The notes under the pieces: generated by a model | What the model saw: the letters and a program-made list of their open reading frames with translations, nothing else | What the model was told of the DNA's origin: nothing | The model's database searches: none | Shown: positions 28,601 through 49,200 of the stretch, piece after piece | Position numbering within the stretch: position 1 is the first letter of the stretch | Layout of the letters: each line of letters opens with the position of its first letter | NCBI GenBank assembly: GCA_034670405.1 | Contig: JAXDDX010000166.1 | Span: 372,001 to 436,000, forward strand | Source: Hoplostethus atlanticus | Taxonomy: Eukaryota > Chordata > Actinopteri > Trachichthyiformes > Trachichthyidae | DNA: 64,000 nt | Direction of reading: 5' to 3' | Position numbers and translations under genes: made by a program

Positions 28601-28950
28601 TGTTGAAGAGTTCGCCTGCACGGGCCAGTTGCATGGACCCAAGAGTCGACAACAGAAACAACAACAGTAGTCAAGCTATTCGATCAGATGTTTCCTCCTC
28701 GAGCGTCCATCCGTCCCTCACACAGAGTGAGCATGTGACTCTTACAGAGCCTCCCAGTCGCCCTCCAGACCCCACCGCCCAACGCCCCGTCCTGCGGGCC
28801 CAGAGCAGCCTGACAGACAAGCTGGCCGCATCCCTGGAAGAAAGGCTCTATACTGGGCTGAGGAGTGTGGAGCAGCGTCTGGGCCAGGGAGGAACGGAGC
28901 GTGTGGTTACCGTGTCCCACACTACCTCTCCTGGCCACAGCCCCGTATAG
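20895..28950 (+). CDS. cbarp: Voltage-gated calcium channel beta-subunit-associated regulatory protein, 9 coding exons
   Basis: CBARP (BARP/Dos) is a single-pass membrane protein of neurons and endocrine cells that binds Cav beta subunits and lowers calcium current (family knowledge). Exons are 20895-20942, 24043-24188, 24442-24503, 24648-24810, 24905-25085, 25260-25406, 26243-26447, 26582-26786 and 26892-28950, totalling 1071 residues against about 705 in human. The short N-terminus has an NST glycosylation site. The membrane helix is at about residues 29-52, followed by a Cys-rich juxtamembrane HRCCM. Conserved blocks are GRRVSFNES, YTLTEGDFHHLKKARLTHL, FFSKLRRHASLEG, QRAASE, SLRASLEQYASSD, LLQMDSGYASIE, DYSIDEKTDALFNEFLRHDP and RKQWQRHKQYSDPG. 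The extra length is mostly acidic, low-complexity sequence in the last exon. The ATG at 20895 is 23 bp after its acceptor and gives the expected short ectodomain. Confidence 0.93.
20958..20990. repeat. CT microsatellite next to a cbarp donor site
   Basis: About 16 CT units, only 15 bp downstream of the donor of the start-codon exon. Confidence 0.9.
21221..21248. repeat. CT microsatellite
   Basis: About 14 CT units in cbarp intron. Confidence 0.9.
21963..22001. repeat. Interrupted CA microsatellite
   Basis: CA units broken by CT and CG steps, in cbarp intron. Confidence 0.85.
22558..22613. repeat. CA microsatellite
   Basis: About 18 pure CA units and then three CACTCA-type units, in cbarp intron. 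Confidence 0.9.
23632..23964. mobile_element. Terminal-inverted-repeat element (MITE) in cbarp intron
   Basis: The left end reads AGGGTTCGACCGATATGGG and the right end, reversed, reads TTAGGATTAGACTGATATATTGG, so the ends are diverged inverted copies. This GGTCGACCGATAT motif is familiar from dispersed fish MITEs. The 333-bp body is AT-rich and non-coding. Superfamily was not determined. Confidence 0.6.
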
Positions 28951-30625
28951 TCCGTCGGGCCTGCCACCCCTTTTAGTAGCACTTCATTTCAAGTCCATTT
29001 CTCTATAGCACTTTAAAGAAGCTACCAACACTCCTTACACTTGACACAAATCCCCAAATTGATAAAAAACAAATTACAACACCATTTCACAGACACAGGA
29101 CAGATACCTTACTGTTGGCCAGTCTCTCTCTCTCTCTCTCTCTTCCAGTGTTTCCATACAGACCTTAATTTCCACTGTGAAGCCATGTGCTGTGACATGT
29201 GATGCCCCCCCTTTTTTCTAGTAACATCATTCTAAAATCATATGCACTCATAACAACTTAACTTAGAAAATATAGACCCATATTATTTTGGTTTCATCTT
29301 TAGAAATAATAGATATTAAATATTTTCAGACATAATTGTATGAATTTTCAGCATGCTATGTGTAAACAATGTGTATGTGAATACTGTACAGTTTTAACTA
29401 AAAAAAAAACAAAAGCACTTTGATGGGAAGAAAGGTAACAATGGTGTTTCTGTCACCCATTTCTCTCATTTCAAACCATATCCTCCTCAAGTGTCCTTCT
29501 TGTCTTGATCACCACGAGGGTACATTTGTACGCAATGGCTGGGGTATCTGTATTCAGCAATGGGAATAACACCCTTGAACATGTAAAGAAATGCATTGTA
29601 AGTCTTCTATGCTAAAAGCTATCTCTCAATAATGCTATATCCAATCAGTAGCTGGCAATTATATCAGCGGATCTGGAGTTAACATATGCTATATGGGAGA
29701 AGCAGATAAGAGGTCCCCATTGGAAGAGAATATGTGCATTTTTCTATTCACATTTTATTTTTATAAGATTTTGTTACTGGTGTCTCTGTTATGCATCATT
29801 ATTAAGGAAGTGCCATCCAGGAGCTTTCGGGGCCTCGAGTGGACTTTTCCCCTTGAGGCCTGACAACAGTGTCATGGCACCGAGGGACACTTCCGAGCTG
29901 TAGACTGACACATGATACTTTAAGTGACTGAGAGAGAAGCCACTCGGGTCCGGCTCTTTGCAGATGGTCTCGGAAGAATGGAAGAGCGTTGTGACGATGA
30001 AAGTGGAGGTTGAAATTGAATCGTGGTGGAATCGTCTGCTCCCAAATCCCTGCAGAGTGGGATACTGACTCATACTGCTGTATTATTGGTACATCAGTAA
30101 CATGAAGCAATTAAGTGATGTACTGTAGAGATCATAGCTCCCAAATTACAAATTGCTTGTTTACATGTCCAGCTTGAAATCTTGAGAAAAGTGAGATCTG
30201 ACAGGTTGAACAGCTCTTTCTTAACCCCAAGAACTGTTACGTATACTTATTCACTTCATTCTGACATCTCAGCATTCATGTAAAAGGTCATCCTGCATGT
30301 TGTAATGCGAGAAAGAACGTCCACTGGAGAGGTGTGTGTTGCAGTTAGTAGATCTGCCTGCTTACTGTTGTACAGCATTGTCCCCTTTTCTTTTACAAAC
30401 TGTGAATCCATTTAAACAGAGACTTGGGCTTGAGCTACAGTACGTGTATATCCTATGGAACTAATGTCCTTGTCCATATTTATGGTGAACCATCTGCTGT
30501 ATAGTAAAATGAGTAGTGCAGAAAATGTTTTGTAATGCCTTGATAAGGCTAGATCCTGTGGGACCAACTAAGGTACATATTCATTTTGGACTTAACATTT
30601 TTCCAAATAAAAAAAAATAAAAAAA
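28951..30625 (+). other. cbarp: cbarp 3' UTR
   Basis: About 1.7 kb after the cbarp stop, with a short CT run near 29126-29143, ending after the AATAAA at 30606. No other ORF is supported. Confidence 0.6.
30606..30611 (+). terminator. cbarp: Poly(A) signal of cbarp
   Basis: AATAAA on the plus strand inside an A-rich stretch; it is the first canonical signal noted after the stop. Confidence 0.55.
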
Positions 30626-30639
30626 GGGAAAAAAAGTGA

Positions 30640-33019
30640 CTCATATGATTTTCTCTGCTATGGTGATGAAAAAGATGCAAATTGGTGTATGAAACTGTCA
30701 CAACAGAAATCCCTATCATGAGAACAGCTACACACTGTGATTGCAACATCTATTACCTTAAAAAAAAAAAAATCCAAATTCACCGCCTCAAAGATTCATA
30801 GCACTGAAATATTCTTCACCCTCTTGACACCAGACACCCAAGACTCACTGCATCACCTCTGCATTGCTGCTCGTACGTCTTGTTGAACGGAGAATCTCTG
30901 TGACCTTGCTGACGTGGGAAGTGCTGCTCTCTCCTCCCTCAGAGCTCTGACTCACCTGCTCTGATCTATTCCCAGTGAGGGGCTGATGATGAGCCTGGTT
31001 GTGTAAGGGGGGGGGCGGAGCTCCCGGGGATGTGATCGGTACAACAAAGAGCATCATTGTAACATAGGTGATTGGGTAATTCGACAGCCTGCAGCTGAAA
31101 GGCATTGGCTTGATAGTCTAGGATCTGACTCCACGTTGGTCGCAGACATCAGTGAATGGCCGTTACCACGTGACCAGACGTACTGGGGTTAACAGCCTAG
31201 TATAGCGTAGTATTCCTACCAGAGTCTAACCTCGGTGCAGGAGACAAATTAAAACAAACAAACAAAAAACAGTGAGGTAAGAAACCATCAAGTTTGTATT
31301 GCATGAAAACAGTATGGTCAACACATGATGAGAGGAAAGGATCACCCAACAAAACAGTCTGGTTGGGACATGTTTTATATAAATAATAATTAAAAAATAT
31401 TTATTGGAAAAAGAAAAGAAACAAAACCTGAATGGAAATCAAAAACAATAATCCCCAACAGGTCAGCGTTGGATCTCAAGGCTTCAGTCCGTTAGTCTGT
31501 CCATAAACCGGGTACTTTCCCTTTCTTTCAGCTCCGCACAGCATGCAGTTTTTATGTTGGTAGTAGTACAGTACTATAATCAATATCCTCATCATAGTTT
31601 TAAATATAGAATTATTCATATCTTTGTCAACATCATTCTTATTTTTATTTTTTACACATCACAATGTGCATCTTAAAAACTGCAGGGTACTGTAAAATCA
31701 AAGGTAGTCTAAGAAACAAATGGAGAGGGCGATGAGGGTTCAAGCTTCTAATGTCCGGTGCAACACTCATCCTCCTGGGAGGATGATGGGATGGGAGGGG
31801 GTTGGGGGGGGGTGGTGACCTTCCTTTCAGGAGTTGAAGGAGCAAAAAAATAAAATAAAACCAAAAACAAAACCACACCTTCTTCACAAACAGTGCCTCA
31901 GAGCAAAAACATTTCCCTGATCTCTTCCTCCCCATCACTTGAACAGCATCCTGAAAAGACTTTGCAAGCCAGTGGTCCAGGAGGTATGGGGGCAAAACAT
32001 CAGCAGGTTTCTCTCACAACTGTGAGGACTCCAGACACAGAAGGATGGGAACGGATCAACCTGAGAGACAGGGAAAATAATGAGGAGCAGGTGAATTTTA
32101 GTTAATCTCATCACATATATGAACGAAAAGAAGCTGCATGCACAGGTCGCCTAAGATAAGACTGAATGGTGTCACAGAATTAGAACAAGGAACTAACTGG
32201 TGGTGACTATACAGCAAGACTCATCTACAGGACAGATGCGAGAGAGACAGAGGGAGGGAGAGAGAGAGAGAGCGACAACAACCTACAGCCCACTTTATCT
32301 CATCCAGGGTGAGTCATCGCTAGAACAAATTAATACAGAGCATCTCCTCTGCACTGCACCCTTGAAAAACAGCCTCACACTATGAGATTGAAAGAGCAAA
32401 TTGTGGGTGGTGATTGGAGTGAGAGGAGGACAATCTTAAATTTTATGTGTATGTTTGTAATATATAATGCAGCATACATTTGCCCACAGTCTGAATAAGG
32501 GCCTGTGACATCCCCTGGATATCTATAATCTAAATTAAACATGATGAGGAACTGAAGAGCAGAGCTCCATCACAGAGTGACCAGTCGAGATCTGGGCTTT
32601 GTGACTGTACAGGAAACCGCCCATGTATTTGCCTGGGGAGCAGCAGTGAGTCAGAGCACTGCTGACTGAATATCAACAGTTTCTCTCTCCCCTCCCTAAT
32701 TTCCTCTTTCACTCCTCCTCATCTCACCTGATACTCATCTCTGCATCTCCATCTATTCTAATGTATTCTCATCATCTCTCCTCCTCCAATGCACCCTGCT
32801 TGTTTCTTGCCTATTCACTGCCAAATTCCATCTCTCTATCTGCATCTGTCCTTCCCGTCTTCATTCTGTACATCTTTCGCTCTCTCCTGAACACAGGTCA
32901 CGCTCTAAGTAGGAGGATTTCTCAATTACAATTCAGTCTACAACTGGTTGTACTGGTAATATACTGGCTAGAACAATCTACACACTCACCAGGTGGGTTG
33001 CTAGTAGAGAGGGGGGGTG
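30640..33019 (-). other. stk11: Tail-to-tail spacer and stk11 3' UTR
   Basis: cbarp and stk11 converge here. Minus-strand AATAAA signals are present at 31644-31649 and 31400-31405, so the stk11 3' UTR may reach about 31.4 kb. An 86-codon ORF at 30845-31105 on the minus strand has no recognisable family. Confidence 0.5.
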
Positions 33020-43182
<10,163 letters not shown>

Positions 43183-43903
43183 GATTGATGATCCGACGGT
43201 CACAAGTTTAAGTCTACTGCGCAAAGGTGTTCACAAATAGCTATGATTGTTGCTGGAACGAGTGATCCACTGGTAACTTTTCAGCTCTGAGTTGGGTATT
43301 TTAAATCCACAAGCCACAATACAGGTGAATTACAAAATACAAAATACTGGGCATGGGAAGGGTGTATAACCGGGCCTGAGAGTTGAGGGAGGAGGTGGGG
43401 ATCAATCCCAATTTGTAAACATTAGGGTTGCTATTACACAAGGGGAGCTGTAGTAGTTACACAGAGCTATGGGTAGCTAAGGACCTGTTGGGTCCAGTGC
43501 TGAGTTAATGCTTCAGGAAGAGCTCAGGTCGATCTGGACATGTCTGTGACAGGTGCAGTTAAGAAGACTGAAAAGGTATGATTCTCAAGTCTCTCTCCTC
43601 TGCTTACCTCCAAGTCACCTCCATTTGAATCTAATACCATACAACCTTATGCAGAGGCAACCATTCCTGCTTCAGAGCCATGCAGCACAGCATTTCTGTC
43701 ACAGGAATGTGGAGCAACACATAGTTTGCCTCAGGAGTGTCAACAGCTGGACGTGATCCAAACACAGGTCTACAATCAATAACATGCAGCAGTAACAGTC
43801 CAATCTTTGGTATCAGCTTGGCCCTAGAGGTCAACCGAGCCATCTAATGTGTCCCACCGTCCTCAGGTGTCCTCCATGCCACCAAGATCCTACTCCTTGG
43901 TAC
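43183..43903 (-). other. stk11: stk11 5' UTR part with upstream ORFs
   Basis: An acceptor (TTTTCAG at 43904-43910) starts an exon that probably runs through to the start codon at 43182, leaving about 720 bases of leader. It contains a 4-codon upstream ORF (ATG at 43877) and a 70-codon one (43843-43631). Confidence 0.55.
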
Positions 43904-44735
43904 CTGAAAAGAGTCAACAAAACGTCAACATTATTGCAAATAAACGGATCATTTTAGGTGGTTATTGAAGTAGGCTTGCTCTGTATGATAAACAATCTTC
44001 TCCCTTGACAGCAGCGCTCGACTAGTTATTGGTTTTCGTTTCTGCTATGACGTTAACTTAGAGATGGAAATTATTACATTTGTATTAGAGGTTTGGTAAC
44101 AGTGATCAATTTAAAATACACCAGCATTTGACTTCCGATTGCTTATGTTGCACGGCTGAAATACACATTTGTTTTCATAAAACAGGCTGCTAGCTGTTGG
44201 ATAGCTAGCTAACGCTCAAGTCTGCTTGCCTTGAATGAACTAACGCTACTGTCCTGAACTCTCACTTTGTGCCTCCCCGGTTTGCACACTTTCATCAACC
44301 AACACTGCATTTGATTCTAAAGTATACCGAAAAACTGACAACCAATTGTAATTACATTACGACAGGACGACTGTGAAAGATAGCTGAAATGTCGTCATAC
44401 AAGTGTAGCTAACGGTAGTCATGTTACGTTAGCTAGCCAACTTTGGCTGACGTTGCTAGCTAACTTCACGTCAGTTGCCGGTGGTGCAGCAGCAATCTAG
44501 CTGGAGGGCAGCAAAAAAAGCTGCTTTCTGACAATGTTGCATCGGGTTCATGAACTAGCAAACCAATCACAGTGCTAAAATGTAAACCATCCACTGACAC
44601 TTAAGAAACTAACCAAATACAGTTAGCTAACGCAAGCTAAGCTGAGTAACATTAGCTAGCAAGCCGCTCAGATTTAAGTGTAGATTGCTTGCTAGCTAGC
44701 TAGTTAACAAGCTAACTAGTGGTACAGGGTCTCAC

Positions 44736-44890
44736 CTAAATCCATATGAATCTCGACCCCGGTAGTTTTCTTTTGCTGTTCGTTTAGTTGTCTTTGATGT
44801 AGCAAGTATTTCACTGGAGTCTAAAATATTACTTAGATTTTCTGACTCCGTGTTACTCTTGCCACTCAGGTTGTCGCCATCTTGTTTACC
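44736..44890 (-). other. stk11: stk11 non-coding first exon and start region
   Basis: A donor GTGAGA follows 44736 on the minus strand. Upstream, CAAGATGGCGAC (44872-44883) is a close YY1 motif, commonly placed at the start of TATA-less genes. The 5' end is inferred. Confidence 0.5.
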
Positions 44891-45737
44891 TCCCCAAAAC
44901 TCGCACTGACAGCCCTCCAGTGAGTCTCACGTTAATGCGTCAAATCAAAGTATTTTTCACATTTGTGGAAGAAACGGGAGTGTTTGCAACAATGAAAATA
45001 AAACAGTATGTTTTATCAATATTAATATCAATATCATATCAATATTACTGGGAATTTACTATGCAAAATCCAACAGTAAATCATCAAGGTGTTTATATTA
45101 ACACTATACTTTTATGGACACTGTAATCCTAATCACCACTGAGAGCCCCATCACACCAGGAAAAGGCAGTGGAATTGAGCTGGCTAGTTACTACAATTAC
45201 CAACTCTTCCCTCCGTGACCTATGACACACATAAACGCATCTAACTATCAACTTTACCAAGAAATCAACCAACTCCTTGGGTTGCCACTGATTGATGCTA
45301 TGACCAACACCAGAAGGTCTCTTGCTTGGCTGGGATTTCGGAGTTATATTTAACCAGTGTAAACTCCTGGGGAATGGCAAACTGAAGGTCTGATTTCACA
45401 GATCTGTTACCCTCCTTACCACTGGCTGCTTGAAGCTGGTGAACTCAACAACTCACTGAATATGATGGATCAAGGCATTACCAACACCTTCAACTATCAT
45501 TGTTAACCAGGACCTTACAGAAATGCAGTACTGATGTGCCTTATCAATATGAATGAATATCTGCACTTAGCACATAGGTCTATCAAAGAGTGAGCAGTGG
45601 GTTAATCCTAGCTTTGACATTTTTTCTAATAAACAAAATAGGGTAGTGAATAAACAAGCAGATAAAACCAATATAGTAGTTGTACTTTACTACAATTATT
45701 AAGATACATCTGTGACAACGTCTCTATGAGTGGCCAC
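44891..45737. other. Spacer between stk11 start and sugp1 3' end
   Basis: About 850 bp of mostly AT-rich sequence with no supported gene or clear repeat. Confidence 0.55.
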
Positions 45738-45743
45738 TTTATT
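45738..45743 (-). terminator. sugp1: Candidate poly(A) signal of sugp1
   Basis: AATAAA on the minus strand about 490 bp beyond the sugp1 stop. It implies a 3' UTR of about 0.5 kb. Confidence 0.5.
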
Positions 45744-46227
45744 GTTTACACTGAAGCATTTAATGAAGAGGTGCAAAAGGTTTGTCATTACAACATGGTG
45801 ATCAGCAAATTAACAAAATCACGCGAGAATTATGAACAAAGACGATAATTTACAAATAAATCAATTAGGTTGGGAATGAGTAACGTTTTGAAAGGGAACA
45901 AGTAAAATGCTTATGAGGGGAGTCAAAATGTGAAAAGTGATGTAGGTCTTTGTATGTTTGAAGCGGTTACAGTATTGGATTGAAACATAACAAATATGAA
46001 CCATCAAAAATATCCAGGACAAACAGTTTAGATAATGGACAATTATTCTATTAAACTGGATTAAAACTCAAATAAAGAGAATTTGAAATGGGTCAAACAA
46101 ATCTTTTTCCTATTCTCAAAAACAAATCCTGTGTCCAACAATGTCCATTTTCACAACCAAGTAGAACTGTGCCAACAGCAGCCAGCATGTGTTATGAAAA
46201 GAAAATGAGCAAAATCATCCCTCTACA

Positions 46228-49200
46228 TCAGTAATATGGTCTCCTTGGATTATTCTGTGGAAAGAACAAGAAAGAGGAGATTAAAAACTAGAAAAAAGCA
46301 ATTTAAAATATTTTTGTCTAACAGCAGTGCAGCTAATAAAAAAAGCACAATATTTCTAAAAGGTACCTATACTATAAAACCATGAGTCTGGAGTTCTACA
46401 AGCAACTAGAAAAAAAAAGAAAAGGTAACTATCAGAATTTCTAATATTACAATCAGTTGATGCAAATTTCACTATTTTGTTGCACCAAAAAGAAAAATCT
46501 TAAACTGAGGTTACCAGTGGATTGGGCCTGAAGCGGTAAGCAAGCATCATCCTCTTTCTAAAAGCATCATATTCATCGTCGTTTCCTGTGAGCTCAGCTG
46601 GGCGTTCGACTCCAAACCCTGCCCCGTTCACAGCCGTAGTCCCCCTAGAGTGGGAGACAAAGGGAGCTCAAAGTCTATCTGCTCAAAGTCTGGCTGTTTG
46701 ACAGAGCACAAAAATACATAGTTTTTTATCAGAGTATTACCATACTCCGTACACCTTGCATTAAGAAGCATCTTGGACATTCACATTTTATCTACATAAA
46801 GTTTAACCACATCAATATCCAACTGTAAATGCACTCAAGACACACTGACGATACATAGTGATCCAATTCCCCAAATAACCTCATGGGGTGTTTTTGTTCA
46901 CAAAGTGCAAAAGCATTTCCAGTCCACATACAACAAATGGATCAGTGGAAATTAACACTCATAAGTTGTTTCTGGTTTTTTTGTGCTCTGCTGTATAGCC
47001 AGAGTTTTTTTTAGTTTTTTTAAATGGGTCCTTGCTTTTGGGATTATAAAAAAATAAATAATCAATATTTACAACAACAATAATGCCCATCTGTGGTTGG
47101 TACCTCACTTAGCATATCACAGGCAACAGTTAAACCTCCTTATTTCAATAGTGCTAATTGCCAAAGCCAAATTATGGACACATGCAGTGTTAAAACTTCC
47201 CTGGAGCCTACGAGATTATGCTTTTAACAAATGAGATTCCGAATTTTTAATTTCCTGCGAGAAAGTTGTCAGGCTAGGGGTGCATGTTTACATTTTGCAA
47301 AACAAAAAGAAATCAAATGTGTGTATACATGAGATGTATTTTTTAATGACAGCGGTGAATAAAATGAAGATGATTCACCTCCGGATGCGAGGCACATGTG
47401 TATCTGTGTGTATTCATTTTGAAAGTGCCCACCTGTGGACAGGGGCCTTGATGCCCTGTCCTTCACACCCTAGTCCATCGCCGTCCTTCCAACCCATCTT
47501 CATAAGCATCCGGAAGCCAAGATTCTCCACTGTCAGCTTGAACTCCTTGTATTCTGAATAGTCTGGGTCACGGCCCTCCTGCAAGTCATGAAATTAAGAT
47601 ACGGAATGACATACGGACTAAAGAATTAGTCCATTTACCCCCTTCACCAACCCATTTTTATTACTGTCATCTTTTCCCTTCATTTGTCTTGTACTCTGTT
47701 TTTTTGTTATCCATTTGTTGCTTTTCATTTTATTTTTTGTGTCGTGTTTGGCAGCACTCATTCCCTCAACAGTCATCACAGCCACATTTTCAACATCAGG
47801 TTCTCTAAGAAAACATCCGGAAAAAAACTTTGTGGCATGTGCACCAAAGTATCTAAGTTGGTGTGGAGTGCTTGTTTGGGGATCAAACTCTTCTAGTGTG
47901 GTTTGCATTTCAGTGTTCCTTCCTGGGTTAATGTGACTCTTTACTTTTTCATAACTTTCTATGTCAGCGCACTGCCATGACCTAAAAATCTAAATTCTCT
48001 CCTGGTATACTTGTGCTGTTTTTCAGTTTTCAAAAGATGTAAAGGGATCCATAGTATGGTTTACACAACTGTGCCAAACTGGGCTTCAAATAAACAATCC
48101 TGTGTTCTTGACATTTTTAACTGACCCTGGTGCTGCTAAATTCTGCAAGGCCTTGCTGTGGAAAAGCAGACACTGAATGGCTACCAGCCACAGAACACAA
48201 TAAAGACTTATGTTACAAGCCGTACGATACATTAAAGGTCCCATATTATGGAAAACGGTTTATTCCTGGCGCTTATACATGTTCCACAGGAAATTACTTC
48301 CCTAAGCAGCTGAGAAAATTTGAAATCTGGAAGTCAACCTGTTTTTCTGTATTTTCCTTTTTCCCAAAACGGTGCCAAAGATAGGAGAAAAACAGCCCGT
48401 TTCAGAAAATGGTTCCTTTGGACGTCATAAGGTGCAAATCCAGCCCCTCTCAGAGCGTGCCCACGCCCAGTTGAACAACCAATCCCATTTACGTCGTCGC
48501 AAAATGCAGCTCACGGCAGTGCCGCAAGCCGTTGCTTATGGTGCATTCCATTGTACTCGGAAATTGATAATTCAGAGTCGGTATTCATAACTTCCAATCT
48601 AAATGTGTTCCAGTGCATCTGCTCGGGAAAACATAATCGCCCGCAGCAAACTCATGTTTGTATGGTAAGTCTCAGAATGTTACAAGCATCTAAACTCAAC
48701 ATCAACTACTACAGCGCCATTAGTGAAGAGAATCGGCGCATATCACATTCGGACGCCGTTTTTTCCGAGTACACTGGAATGCACCATTACTTTGCGACGA
48801 CTGAAGCTAAAACAACATATCAGGAGATATATCAACTCTCCAGTTATTATTTTGTAGGATGCAGGCAGCAACATAGATCCCTCCACAGTCTCCCAACACG
48901 CGAAAATGCCAGGACAGAGTGGATTAATTTTATTTTTAACGGCAACGGCTAGTTTTTTCTGTGTGATGATCAGTCCTCAGACTGCTTGAGCAACGGCAGG
49001 ATTAGCATCTAAATTGAAGCTTAAAGATGGAGCAATTCATAAGGTACGTGACCCATCTGCAAAATTGGAATCTGTAAGTGTCACCATGTTTTGATTTAAT
49101 TTACCAAATTAGTCTGGTTAGTATATTCACTGCTGGTTAGCTAACGAGCTAGCGGGGCTAGCCACGGGCTTGTTGGGCGTGGAAGAAGTAAGAAAACTAA

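Noticed and set aside
30845-31105. An 86-codon minus-strand frame starting with a real ATG
   Set aside because: No recognisable family, domain or splice partner, and it lies in the tail-to-tail spacer of two genes.
32922-33019. The alternative stk11 tail as a true species-specific C-terminus
   Set aside because: The conserved tail is still intact in the neighbouring frame with no stop or decay, which favours a recent error or allele over a long-standing new tail.
48551-48952. A 133-codon frame within sugp1 intron 11
   Set aside because: It begins inside a nested MITE and crosses its border, so it is not a conserved gene; it has no transposase motifs.
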